Positions 10,143 through 20,965 of a stretch of DNA of 64,000 nt are shown piece after piece (the stretch's first letter is position 1; every line of letters begins with the position of its first letter). The translations under genes were made by a program, and so were the position numbers. Source of the stretch: Amphibalanus amphitrite (lineage: Eukaryota > Arthropoda > Thecostraca > Balanomorpha > Balanidae); contig NW_024881563.1 in assembly GCF_019059575.1 (NCBI RefSeq), positions 558,001-622,000 on the forward strand, given 5' to 3'. The notes below the pieces were generated by a model. It saw nothing but the letters and a program-made list of their open reading frames with translations. It did no database searches and had not been told where the DNA came from.

Positions 10143-11462
10143 TTACACTGCATGGCTTAAAGTCATGCCCTACATCTAGTTGCTTGACGATATTTCGCTC
10201 ATTGACCTTTCAAAATGAGAATTTGTTGAAGCCAAGGACATAGGGGAGAGGCGGGCGAATTGGGACTTGTATCTAAGGCCATATTTATTTAGGCATTATT
10301 TGAAAAGTATTGTAGCCATGCTGTTTTGTGCAACACCAATAAAAGTTCGGTCATTTATTTGCATCATGCCATCAAAAAACACCGTGCCTGCATAGTAAAT
10401 AGTAATGTGGTTATATTTGGACAACAACACTCATTTTGAGGAGAATACAGACATACACAGTAGAAAAGGAACAGACACGAGGCTGACTTGGGAGTTGGGA
10501 CGCATAAAAATTTGGTATTGGGACAACGACATTTCGAATTATGTGTCGTGTCTATGTCTAGGCAATCATTTGATACATTGGAACTCACTTCACACTGTCT
10601 GTTTCGTTAAAGGACGGGATTGTTAAGCACGATGACGATGCTTCCATAGAGTGCATATTTTCCTTACCAGAGTGTTATGTGCTCCGTGCTGTGCCAGGAA
10701 GTGACACGTCACACCTTTAGTGGCCACACGTTCATAGCGATTATAGTGACGGCGACTCACGACACATCGCGATCCGTATAGCCGGCCGCTGCGGGTCCTG
10801 CTCGGACTCGCTGCGGAAGGACAGGGCGCCGGCGCACTATGGTTGGAAACGGCCTCACGGATGGCCGTGGGCAATTTCGGAATATATGTATATTTGGGGT
10901 GTCATTCTGTTGGAAATTGATGGAATGTTTTGAATTGGGCAGAAAAAAATTATTTAGTTGCGCATTTAGTCTCCATTATTGTACGTGGAATCGGGAGTTT
11001 CTGATAGTGGCTTTTTGGTGCGCCGTCAAAGGTTTAAACAACCACGCTGGTGATAGCATGTGGAGTACCTCCATGACGTTGTAAAACTGGATTATTATAT
11101 ATCAAAATAATCCTTGTTATGTTGGCTATCGAGTGGAGTGACTCTTTTTCCCATGCGTGTTCAAAATCAGGAACGGCATTGCATTCTGTTTGCAGTGTCA
11201 CCACAACAATATTTGCAAAATTACGTTTATGTTTCATTGGACATACAAAAAGTTCTCCATCGACCTCCATTGAGCTTTTTGGCAGAATGAATCTCTGTTC
11301 AATTCTGCGTAAGGGGAACGTAAAAGCAGACTGCGCACTTGTGCGCAAAATCGTCCGTGAAGCTTCATCTCCCGAGGCGTACCTACCCGTCGCTTCGTTA
11401 GCACCAGGTCGGCTCGTCAGTCTTGCAATCGATTATCCTTATAAATAATGGTAAGAAGCAGG
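10143..11462. other. no recognisable gene; one GC-rich patch
   Basis: Only chance frames are present. The patch 10770-10875 is GC-rich; its piece 'cactatggttggaaacggcc' followed by 'tcacggatggcc' occurs reverse-complemented at 13019-13052. This marks a dispersed repeat that I could not delimit. Confidence 0.45.
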
Positions 11463-11745
11463 GTTGTGGAGTCGTGGTGGCGCCAACTCCGACTCCGACT
11501 ACGACTCCGACTCCTGACTCGTTGCCATGACTCCGGGCGACTCTGTCTCCGACTCCGGACCCCTGCCAGTGTTTCGGAGTCGTGATGGAGCTGTTCCGAT
11601 TCGGACCGACTCCGACTTCCACTGCGGGCTCCTGACTGACCCCGACTCCGACTCAGACTCCTGGCTCGTTGCCACGACTCTGGGCGACTCTGACTCCGAC
11701 TCCGACTCTGACTCCGACTCTGACTTCGACTCCGCACCCCTCGTA
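11463..11745. repeat. (CTCCGA)n minisatellite, locus 2
   Basis: Long runs of 'gactccgactccgactc' are interspersed with 'tgactcgttgcca' and 'cggacccc' spacers. This is the same hexamer as locus 1 on the other strand. It is open in several frames (Ser-Asp or Arg-Ser repeats) purely because of its period, so I do not call protein from it. Confidence 0.85.
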
Positions 11746-11841
11746 AGAAGTAACTGCTCGCCCCTGCACCTGGTGTATGGATATCGTGCAAACGTGTATG
11801 GATATCCTGGAGTATGGATATGGATATCCACCGACAGAGCA

Positions 11842-12597
11842 GACATACAGACATGCTGTAAACGCCATTACACTGCCAATACCATGGCAAATCAAATGGC
11901 TATCTATGGTTTTTGATCATCGTTCTACATTTTCCAAAATCTTGAACTGAATGTTGGCAATTTCTCGTGACTACTTCACGACCATGATGCATGCATTTCT
12001 GAAATTGATCTTTTTCAACCAGCCACGTACTCGTATGATAAAATGAATGTCACCATCGTGTTCTACGCCCAAAAGTACCCATAAAACATGTGTCATGCAT
12101 GGGCTGCGAATAGGTACCAGTTTTAATTTTCGGGGTTATGTGCTTACCTGATTGACCTGACTTTGACCCTGGCCAGTGGCCTATGTTTGACTGACCCCTA
12201 CATTGATCTGACACTCTTTTAGCACTTATATGAAGGGTTGTGACAGTTGTGACAGTTGTGACAGATTGTTTAGGACCAACTGATGACTGAATTTATTTAG
12301 GACCAACTGATGACGATATAATCGAAACGCGAAACGCGAGGCACCGATTGCGAGGTTCTAAAGTCCATGCTACTGAAAGCCCGATTTCAAGTGTTTGACC
12401 TGACCTTGACCCGACCTCTGACCTCGAAATTCAGCTTTAAAGTATTCATGTGAATCGTCTCGTCGCGTTCTTCTTTCGTTTGCCGCGCCTCGTGCGTTTC
12501 GCTGCGCCTATTTGTTCGCGAGTTATCGGCTGGGGGCGTTGAACGCCCCCCCCCCCCGGCAAACGGCGGATGGGGAAGTACCCCAGCAACTGCCGGG
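11842..12597 (+). mobile_element. 5'-truncated copy of TTAA element A (unoccupied hairpin)
   Basis: From 'agacatacagacatgctgtaaa' on, this follows element A (19397 onward) closely, including the AGGTCA/TGACCT-rich body. It ends ccccagcaactgccggg followed by TTAA (12598-12601). At 12534-12556 it carries the hairpin ggggcgttgaacgcccc. In element A at 19.2-21 kb the centre of this same hairpin is occupied by another 892-bp element. The left end is missing; the copy begins beside the CTCCGA minisatellite. Confidence 0.75.
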
Positions 12598-12601
12598 TTA
12601 A

Positions 12602-13599
12602 TCTGACGCATATTTTGTCATTTGATCGTCATTTTATTTCTTACTTTTTTGCCCAATCTAAAAAAAATCATAAATACTCTTTCTCCAAATTTTTGACCCT
12701 TTATGACCAATAGTAAGACACTGTGCGTCACTACGTTGTTATTTCTCGCCCTAAAGCATAACAACAATATCCATTCAGTAATAGCAGTATTCAAAACATG
12801 TTCAAAATGCCTCACGATATCGATAACATAACGAAAGACATAGGCGACTTATAACATACTTGCAATGATGACGTCACACACGCGTGACGTGACGTGACCT
12901 CGTCATTTCTGAGTTACTGTATGATGCACGAAAGACACTGGTATACCTATGCAAAGTTTCATCGCAGTCGGTCTACGCATTAACAAGTTATGGGCAAAAC
13001 ATTTTTTCGCGTTGACCCCCGGCCATCCGTGAGGCCGTTTCCAACCATAGTGCGGCGGAGAGATAGCCGGCCGCGGCATCGAGACAGTCGGGCGCGGCCG
13101 CACCGACACACCGACAGGCACACCCGGCCACGGCCGCACCGACACGGCCACCGGAGGATCCCGTGCACAGTGTGCAAATGGGGTTCTCGAGTGGCCATAA
13201 ATACCAAAAAGTCAAAAGTGTTTTGGGCAATTTTTCGCGTTAATTGCGAAAATCTGACCAAAAGATGTATCGCACCATCAATGATCCGATACGCCATCAG
13301 AGGCCGCGCCGCGGACAGGTGGGCGCGGCGATACCTAGGCCGCGTGGGGGTTACACTGGTGTTCGGGAAGGGCTATGTCAACGCGAGGCAGGCCGCGGGG
13401 GAGCCGGTTTCGGCGCCTGTCCGTATTTGTCGGCGCCTAACAGTGCAGCGGTGCGTTTATGGCGGAGGGAGGGGAAGCGGTGTAGTGTCGGCAAGGCCGC
13501 ACACAGGAGAGGGCACACGCCCCCCCCCCCCCATTCGAGTTGGGGCCCGTAATCTTTAGACCGCCGAAGACCATGTAAAATGAACTGAAATAATGATTG
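12602..13599. other. no gene; GC-rich repeats and a poly-C run
   Basis: The stretch 13019-13160 is rich in 'ggccgcaccgacac' motifs and includes the inverted match to 10837-10872. A run of 14 C residues lies at 13521-13534. Open frames here follow from base composition (Arg/Pro-rich) and I do not support them. Confidence 0.45.
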
Positions 13600-14281
13600 A
13601 AAAGACCGGGAGGGCCCATCTCGTTCCCCAGCAGGCCCATACGAGTCCATAAATGCCCAGTAGCGCAGCCAGGGGATATTGTGAAATTTCAATGGCCCTC
13701 AAAAGACCTCAAAGGGCCCACAGATGGGGTCACCGGGTCCTCAGATGGTCTCGAAGGGCCCTCGGTTAGCGTCAAATGGCCCTCATCTGGTGTCAAATGG
13801 CCCTCAGATGGCCAAATGAAGGGCCACAAGATGGCCTCAAAGGGCCCTCAGATGGGTTCAAAGGGCTCTCAGGACCATGGGCGCAAAATGACCTTAGCAG
13901 TCGGCGCGCCCTAAAGCCCCAATCAACAAACAAACAAAGGGCTCTCAGCCAACGTTAAACCTACCTCAGAAGACCTTAAAGGGCGTCAAAGGGCCCTAAA
14001 CCTGCGTCAGAGGGCCCTGAGCTCGCGTCAAACGACCCTCCGAAGGCCTTAAAGAGTCCTTAGCTTGTGTCAGAGGGCCCCCAGCTGGTGTCAGTGAGCC
14101 CTCCTCAGCTGGCGCCAAAAGTCCATCTGAAGGCATCAAACGGTCGTCAGCTGGAGTACAACGGTCCTCAGATGCCGTCACGCGGCCCCCAAAAGCCTCA
14201 AGGAGCCCTGATAAGGTCTCAAAGGGCCCTCATTTGGCCTCAAAAGGCCCTCCGCTAGCGTTAACCGGACTTCAGAAGGCC
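13600..14281. repeat. GGGCCC minisatellite, locus 2, left block
   Basis: About 28-30-bp units follow a 'caaagggccctcagatggcgt' theme with heavy divergence. One small non-repeat insert (about 13880-13940) includes 'acaaacaaacaaa'. The array resumes after the Kolobok-like MITE at 14286-14782, so the MITE split a single array. Confidence 0.85.
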
Positions 14282-14285
14282 TTAA

Positions 14286-14782
14286 AGGGACTATCCCACC
14301 TTCTAAAATGTTGTTAAAACCAGTTAAATTGTGCCCAACTTTAAAGATTGGATGACCAGGAACACGGTTCTGGCATTTATTTTTCATTAAACATCTTAGG
14401 CTTCCCATATTCCAAACACAAACTTTCAAATATGTGACGTCACAGCCCAAAATTACCTCCTTCCCCAGGCCACCTTACTGTCATAAAGCTGATTCTTTTT
14501 ACTCTGTAGGCACCACAACAAAGTTCAGACCAAGTTTTAAGCGATTTTTCAACGAACAAACCCATTTAAATCAGAATGACTAAACGAGGTGACGTCACAC
14601 TAACGGTCGCTCCATGTTGAAGATAGGGCCTTGTACAAGGCCCATTTTCAAATGAAGGGAACAAATTTCTTCAACACCAAGAGGCCGCGGGGGTTGCAAC
14701 CTAGATAGATAGTGGTTTCTGAACCTCGCCGCAAACTTGGCTATCTCAACTCAAACCCCATGTTAAAGGTGGGATAGTCCCT
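14286..14782. mobile_element. Kolobok-like MITE with perfect 17-bp TIR and TTAA duplication
   Basis: The two ends are AGGGACTATCCCACCTT in exact inverted orientation. TTAA flanks both sides (14282-14285 and 14783-14786). TTAA-AGGG termini are the style of Kolobok/T2 DNA transposons. The 497-bp interior has no long frame, so it is non-autonomous. It interrupts the GGGCCC minisatellite, hence is younger than the array. Removing it restores 'ggccttaaagggccc', a normal unit boundary. Confidence 0.9.
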
Positions 14783-14786
14783 TTAA

Positions 14787-15291
14787 AGGGCCCTTATCTG
14801 GTGTCAGAGGTCCCCCAGCTAGTGTCAGAGGGCCCTCAGTTGGCGCAAAATGGCCATCAGAAGGCCTCAAACGGTCCGTAACTGGAGTCCAACCGCAACG
14901 GTCCTCAGGTGGCGTCAAGCGGCCCTCAAAAAGCCTCAAAGGCCGCTTAGAAGGCAGCAAAGGGTCCTCATATGACCCCAAAGGGTCCTCTGCTGGCGTC
15001 AAACGGACCTCAGAAGGTCTCAAAGGGCGTCAAAGGGCCCTGAGCTCGTGTCAAATATAAAAACGCCCTTAGCTGGTGTCAGGAGGCCCCCAGTTGGTGT
15101 CAGCGTACCCTCAGCTGGTGTCAGAGAGCCCTTTGGCATCTACTGGCCATCAGAAGGCCCCAAACGGTCCTCAGATGGCGTCCAACGGTCCTCAGCTGAC
15201 GTTAAGAGGCCCTCAAAAGGCCTCAAAGACCCCTCGGCTGCTGAAGAGGCCCTTTTTTATAAATTTAGTCCGAATGATTGAATGGGTGGAT
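14787..15291. repeat. GGGCCC minisatellite, locus 2, middle block
   Basis: It continues the 13.6-kb array with units such as 'ggtgtcagagggccctcag' and 'ggcgtcaaacggtcctcag'. It ends against the tRNA-derived SINE at 15292. Confidence 0.85.
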
Positions 15292-15597
15292 TTGAGGAAT
15301 CAGAGCCCGCACTAAGCATGGCTTGTTGTGCTGACCCTGACCCCACCACCCGATCGCGCAATTCCAGTTGTATGGCAGAATTTTGTCCGAACGTTTAACG
15401 TGCCCTCACGACTGGACACGGCCCCCTCCGCTCACTCACGTTACCTGGCTTCTGTGCGGCCCCTGCCACAGACACGCACGCCATTACACGTAGGAGCTAA
15501 ATGTGGCCGCCCGCACCGGGGCTTGAACCGGACTCTCACTACCTGCCAATCGTCGAATTCCGGCGCTTTAATCCACTCGGCCACGGAGGGGACGAGT
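15292..15597 (-). mobile_element. tRNA-derived SINE (class II tRNA head)
   Basis: Read on the minus strand from 15597, the head gives TGGCCGAGTGG (A box) and, about 50 bases later, GGTTCAAGCCC (B box). These are RNA polymerase III promoter boxes of a Ser/Leu-type tRNA. Stems do not pair well enough for a working tRNA. About 210 bp of unrelated body follow, as in tRNA-derived SINEs. It sits inside the GGGCCC minisatellite. The external flank 'gagtggattaaa' (15595-15606) is an inverted copy of part of its own A-box region. Confidence 0.65.
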
Positions 15598-15606
15598 GGA
15601 TTAAAC

Positions 15607-15720
15607 CTTAGCCTCAAAGGAAACTCAAGAGACGTTAAACGGCCCTAAAAAGGCTTGAAATGGCCCTCTGCTGGTGGCAAAGGGCTCGCATATGACGTCA
15701 ATAACAGCTTTGTCAAAAAC
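15607..15720. repeat. GGGCCC minisatellite, locus 2, right block
   Basis: Units such as 'gttaaacggccctaaaaagg' and 'aaatggccctctgctggtgg' show this is the same array resuming after the SINE. Confidence 0.7.
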
Positions 15721-15724
15721 GGAC

Positions 15725-15905
15725 CTGAGAGACCTTGCCGGTCCCTGGTTATAAGGGACTCCTGTCTCTTGCAGTAACCTGAGTGGCCCACGTTTACTGA
15801 GGGGCCCCTGGTTATTGAAGGAGTCCCTGGTTACTGGAAGGGCCCCTGGTTTTCAGAGGGTTCCCTGGTCACCTGGTGGGTCCCTGATCAATTGAAACCT
15901 CCCGA
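15725..15905. repeat. CCCTGGTTA minisatellite
   Basis: About eight units of 20-22 bp follow the pattern 'ggggcccctggttactga', adjoining the GGGCCC array. The shared ggg-ccc core suggests one array type drifted into a shorter period. Confidence 0.75.
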
Positions 15906-16706
15906 TCATCTGAGCGCCCCCTGATTGCCTTGGTCTTGGCGTTGGCGTACAGTTTAAAGTCGTCGGCACACTGCGGCCTCCTCTTTCTCAACAAGTCCCT
16001 CTATTTCTTCTGCAGCGAGGGCGATTTCGTCAAAATACTCCTCCATCGCGAAGCCTCGTGCGCAAACGCAGTCTTCGGGGCGCTCGCTGCGCCAACGCTT
16101 GACGCCAACTGACGGGCTCCAAATGGAACAGATGGACTCCGAAACGAACGTGGGAATGCCGACACATGATCCCTCCAAATTTACAGAGGAGGAGATGTCC
16201 CTGACAGCCCATTTGCAATAGGGGTCACTTTTACACTATAGACGTATGGGGAATTCGACCTTATCGACATGGTACTACGAGGTCAGCTGATCTGCTTGGC
16301 ATTTAAATCGTAGTAAAACTGGCATTTAAACGCTGCGAAACAACTTACGTACAACGTAGCTCCGATGGGCCGCTCTTTCTTTTTCATCCCTCCGATTTTC
16401 TTCCGATCAAGAGAAGTTTCGTACCGAGAGAAGTTTCGCAGCCACGTCCGATATAACTTACGATAGCACGGATCCCCCCAGCCATGTCGTAAAATGACTG
16501 TCAGATACTTGCAAGTTCAAACGCCGCAAGCGTGCGTTCATTTAATACAAACTGCAAAAATTATGCATGGCAATGATCCCTAAAGCCTGCTGCTTCTTAT
16601 GACGGGTCACAAGAAGCCGTGTCATTTTTGGTTTGGCGGTGATCTAATCATTTTCATCATGTTGCAATCGCAGTTTTTTACTAAAAATATTTGCTTTCGT
16701 TTTACC
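15906..16706. other. no recognisable gene
   Basis: Mixed-composition intronic DNA. Short frames occur on both strands without splice or family support. Confidence 0.45.
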
Positions 16707-16708
16707 TA

Positions 16709-17669
16709 CAGGGTGTCCGGATAGTTCTGGCGCTTTTCAACATTTTCTAAAACAAATGCCATTGGTTCATAGATACTTATCAATGGATCAAAACAATGAC
16801 CAGGGACACCAAGCCACATGCTTCCGCTACGTGCTCATTCAATGTAACCACCGTCGGCGCCGACGACGGCCTCGACGTAGGGGAGGAAGCGTCTGCGGGT
16901 TTTGACGATGCGGGGCATTTCCAGGTCCTCCCATGCTGTCATGATGCGAGTCTTCAGCGACTCCAGGTTGGGGTGAGAAATGGCCTAGATCCTGTTCTAC
17001 AAAACGCGTAGCACGCCTTAGTCGAGTGGGTCAGGTTAGGAGAATAAGGCGGCCTAATCTCATTTCGCCACGGTGATCTGGCCCGGCAAGCTCCTCTGTC
17101 AGTTTAGCTTGAATGGCGGCGGCGTTGTTGGAGGGTGCTCTGTGCTGTTGAAATGCGAAGTGACCCTTAGGGCATGTCGTCTTGACCCTCGGGTTGATGT
17201 GGCTGTCCAGGAACCCCTCGTGGGCCAGCCTGTTATTCATTTATTCGACATTGACGAAGATGATGGGACATTTTTGTCCATCAGACCCCCGCACTTTCTT
17301 CGATTGCCGCGTTGAAATGCTGCTCCGTTCCCATATCGCGTTCGAAACGGTCTGAGGATATTTTTTTAAGGAATTCCCGAGTCGAAATAAACCTTTACCT
17401 GCTAAACCATTCATCGAAAAACGCCGCATCGCGCTGCAACTCGCGCCTCGTTCAAGTCGCACCCGGCCGCCGCGCGCAGGCATTCAGCGACAAGGCGCAT
17501 CTTCGCCCATCTACCCATCACTGAAAACGATTTCAAGGTCATATTTACACGACCCCTGGCTGAGCAATCAACGAGGGGTCATGTCTGTGATGATTGGCTG
17601 AATGTCCAATAATCACAGCGCGCGTTACACGGCGTCCAAAAGAAGCGCCAGAACTTTCCGGACACCCTG
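16709..17669 (-). mobile_element. mariner-type transposon relic with transposase remains
   Basis: The ends CAGGGTGTCCGGATAGTTCT and (minus strand) CAGGGTGTCCGGAAAGTTCT form a TIR of about 27 bp, flanked by TA on both sides (16707-16708 and 17670-17671). The minus strand retains pieces of an IS630/mariner transposase: FAFQQHRAPSNNAAAIQAKL resembles the 'FQQDGAPAH' second catalytic block with Asp replaced by His. Nearer the 3' end, SLKTRIMTAWEDL and VVGADGGYIE match the usual mariner C-terminus. Several frame breaks and the 961-bp size (full mariners are about 1.3 kb) make it a dead, internally deleted copy. Confidence 0.9.
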
Positions 17670-17690
17670 TACAGCAGTTTACACAGTGTG

Positions 17691-18177
17691 TGCCCGTTAG
17701 TGCACCATACCATAGCATCCCTAACCATTTCTGAGACACACCGTGAAAGAATTAAGGCGCTAGCACAGGGCAGACCGGCGCTATTGAAGTTTTTGTCCGG
17801 CGCGGTCGGGGCGGATTGCCTTCACCGCGGATTGCAATTTCGACAGACCTTTAACTTTGACCTGCTATAAGTAGGTCAAATATTAACCTTAAGTCGAAAG
17901 TAATATGCTCACTCGCGAGATCTTGTCAAGAGCAATCCGTTAGTTTTTGTCGCGAGGCGCTAGGACACTTCGTTTAGGAACAGCAGAGGGATGCACCGAC
18001 GAACCCCCGCTGTGGCCGCCCGCCCGCGGCGCGGCCGCCCACCGCGCCGCTGCACCCGACCGCAACGGACGAAAACTTGAGTAGCGCCGGTCAGCCCTGT
18101 GCTAGCGCCTTCATTCTTTCACAGTGCGGCTCAGAAATGATTAGGGAATGCTATGGTATGGTGCACTAACGGGCACA
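17691..18177. mobile_element. ~490-bp foldback element
   Basis: The left arm (17691 to about 17825, starting gtgtgcccgttagtgcacca) recurs inverted at about 18045-18177. The arms are about 130 bp and roughly 90% alike by eye. The centre is GC-rich (18000-18050). No open frame and no clear target duplication. It lies 20 bp from the mariner relic. Confidence 0.75.
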
Positions 18178-18186
18178 CGCTATGTA

Positions 18187-18407
18187 CGGCCCTCCAGCAA
18201 AAGAGTGGTTGGTTAGCCTATGTGCTTTTGGTGTAATAACTTTGAATGACAGAGACACTCCTTTAAAATGACTCAATATAAATGAGAAGAGGGTTCGTGC
18301 ACACACTTCGGCAATGGTTTTCAACAGCCATTTGACGTATTCATTAATGCAGATCGCTTATTGTGATGTTGGCAACCAACCACTAAAGCCAACCACCTGG
18401 AGGGCCG
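18187..18407. mobile_element. 221-bp MITE with TA target sites
   Basis: The ends are CGGCCCTCCAG in inverted orientation, with TA at 18185-18186 and 18408-18409. The motif 'gtggttggtta' near the left end recurs inverted twice near the right end. Tc1/mariner-like by target only. Confidence 0.65.
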
Positions 18408-20011
18408 TACACTGAGCACTTCACTGAGGGCACTGTAGGTGAAACGAAAGCAAATATTTTCAGATAAAAAACCGCTATTGCAACATGATGACAAATCAGT
18501 TGGGGAAACCACGAGGAGCCAACCAAAAATTGGATTAGCCAATCAACGGCTGGAGTGGGCGGGGCGATGACCATATATGGTCATAAAATCAGACAACTTC
18601 ATCTTTTTAATGCATTCTACACTCAATCGGTGCACAATTAACTGGCGGCTTTAAATCGCAGAGTTACAACACAAGGTCAATCAGTGATTGGTTAACACGG
18701 ACGGACGTATAAATAAACTGGACTGACAATCCCAATGGACCTCCTATGGAAGATTGTGAAGCCGACAAGGCGCCATTTTACGTTGCCAAAAAACCGTGCT
18801 GTGAAAGGTCATCGAGCCAATACAATTGAAATTGCGTCTAAACGGATGATCGGATCAAGACGCTGGTGGTACCGTTCGACGCGTAATGCCTTGAGGAAGG
18901 TGATGCTGGATGCCACAGATCACCCGGTGTCACATGGCGCGTGCCACGTGCCGACGAACTTACAAAGGGCAAAAATCTTTAAGCGACGCTCCAAATCAAA
19001 CGAAGGGCGGCATAGGTGCCAAACTCACAGGTCACATGTCCCAGTGTTCGACCACTAACATATGGTATGCTCGGCATCAGGGGGTGCGGAATGCACGCGC
19101 TAGGGGCGAAAAACATGTTTTGAGGAGGCATCCTCCGATTCCGGAAAACCTTGACCTAGGCACACCAAATTTGGCACACTGACACTACTGGACACGCGCT
19201 TTAACCCGCGAGTTGCTGGGGGGGGGGGGGGCGTTAAATTTGGGTACCTGTAGGGAATTGATTGAAGTTTATTGTGACAACGTTTCAAAAAAATCGGTCG
19301 GAAAATTTTTGAGATATCGAGGTTTTAGTGACGTCATGATTTCTGAGTTTTGACCAAAAACGGTATATGTTCAAAAAATCATATAAAATCACAGAATAGA
19401 CATACAGACATGCCGTAAACGCCATTAGACTGCCAATACCATGGACAATCAAATGGCTATCTTCGATTATTGATTATCGTTCTGCATTTTCCAAAATCTT
19501 GAACTGAATTTTGGCAATTTCTCGCGACTTCTTCACGACCATGATACATACATTTCTTAAATTGAACTTTTTGAGCCAAAAACGTACACATATGATAAAA
19601 TAAATGTCACCATCGGGTTCTACGCCCCAAATTACCCATAAAACATGTGTCGCAGGCTGCGAATATCAGTTTTGATTTTCGGGGATATGTGCCTACCCGG
19701 TTGACCTGACCTTGACCCTGACCTATGCTTGACTGACCCCTATATGGAGCTGACACTCTTGTAGGCCTTATATGATGGATTGTGCACCGTTTTGACAACG
19801 TTTATGACGAGAGGCGCCCATTGCGAAGCCCTGAAGTCCATGCTACTGAAAGCCCGATTTCAGGTGTTTGACCTGACCTTGACCCGACCTGTGACCTCAA
19901 AATTCAACTTTAAAGTACTCATCTGAAGCGTCTCGTCGCGCTCTTTCGTTTGCCGCCTCGTGCGTTTCGCTGCGCCTATTGGTTATCGAGTTATCGGCTG
20001 GGGGCGTTTAA

Positions 20012-20903
20012 CCCTATTAGTGGCAGGCTCCTGGTTACCCCCTATTAGTGGCAGGGGGGGCTGTTTACGACCCCCCCTTGATATCTCGAGATCTAATGGG
20101 CCGATTTTCAAAATTCAAACGGCATTCGATTTCGCTCAACGTGATCTACATTTCTAAAAAATAAAAATTAAAAAAAAATGTCAATAGGGGGGTAGAGGGG
20201 GGTAAAAACGGGCAAATTGCAGATACATTTTAGACTGTTTATCACGGCCAGGTTTATGAACCAATCTTAACGCAACTTTTGCTGATCGATAGAGAATGAA
20301 CCAGGAATTCACATGGATCCTAAAAATATGCATTTTCAAAAATCATAGGCGGATACAGATCATTGAGATTGGGGGTACACAAAAAGTATAGTAAATAAGG
20401 TTTTTATTGGTACTGTTTCTAAAAAGGGTGGCAATGGTCTTGTTATGTTACAATTTTCTTATGAGAGAACGACTACAATTGTATTGGTCATGCATAGGCG
20501 GTGTCAGGGCACCTATGTTGGAGGTAAAACATAACCCCCCTTTTTGGACGTCTGGATCCGCCTATTATAGCAAAAACGTGTCAAAAGAGGATGCACAATA
20601 ACTTTGTATATGTTATCACATGATACCTTTCATTTACTGTTCGTAAAACTGGTGCATACAGTTATAATACATCAGCATCGTGATCTTCGCCCAAATGACT
20701 CGCTTCACGAATAGGACCCCCCAATTCCCAGTGCTCTGGAGCCGCCCCTGGTAAAGTTATGAACTTGAAATTTTCAGGGAGTGTGCCCAATTTAGTTTTA
20801 GGAAAAGTCAGAAAATTTCAGCATCGTAGCTTCAGCGGTTTCGGAGATATTCCCGAAAAACCTGAGGGGTGGATAAAAACAACCCCCCCTGCCACTAATA
20901 GGG
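20012..20903. mobile_element. TTAA element nested inside A's terminal hairpin
   Basis: The ends CCCTATTAGTGGCAGG are exact inverted repeats, flanked by TTAA at 20008-20011 and 20904-20907. The terminal motif is repeated just inside the left end (about 20040), followed by the hairpin ggggggg-ctgtttacga-ccccccc. The unoccupied site is seen in the A copy near 12540 (gcgttgaacgc). A hAT-like MITE sits within it (20344 to about 20570). Confidence 0.9.
20344..20570. mobile_element. hAT-like MITE (GGCGGATCCAG ends)
   Basis: It begins CATAGGCGGATACAG and ends ctggatccgcctatt. This is the GGCGGATCCAG terminal family also seen at 25215, 57722 and 60383. No target duplication is certain here ('caaaaat' against 'caaaaac'). 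Confidence 0.55.
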
Positions 20904-20965
20904 TTAACGCCCCCCCCCCCCAGCAAACGGTGGGTGGCGAAATACCCCAGCAACTGCCGGGTTAA

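Larger units (their letters stand above)
19205..20961. mobile_element. TTAA element A (piggyBac-like ends)
   Basis: The left end CCCGCGAGTTGCTGGGG and the right end (CCCGGCAGTTGCTGGGG on the minus strand) are flanked by TTAA at 19201-19204 and 20962-20965. TTAA plus CCC termini match the piggyBac style; no transposase is present, so the superfamily is inference. The body has many TGACCT/AGGTCA motifs. Its right subterminal hairpin 'gggggcgttTAAcgccccc' is split by the nested element at 20012-20903. A second copy lies at 11842-12597. Confidence 0.8.

Noticed and set aside
11499-11916. Ser/Arg- or Ser/Asp-repeat proteins on both strands
   Set aside because: They are translations of a (CTCCGA)n repeat; a hexamer stays open in several frames without selection.
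15500-15597. Functional tRNA-Ser/Leu gene
   Set aside because: A and B boxes are present, but acceptor and anticodon stems do not pair and a SINE body follows.
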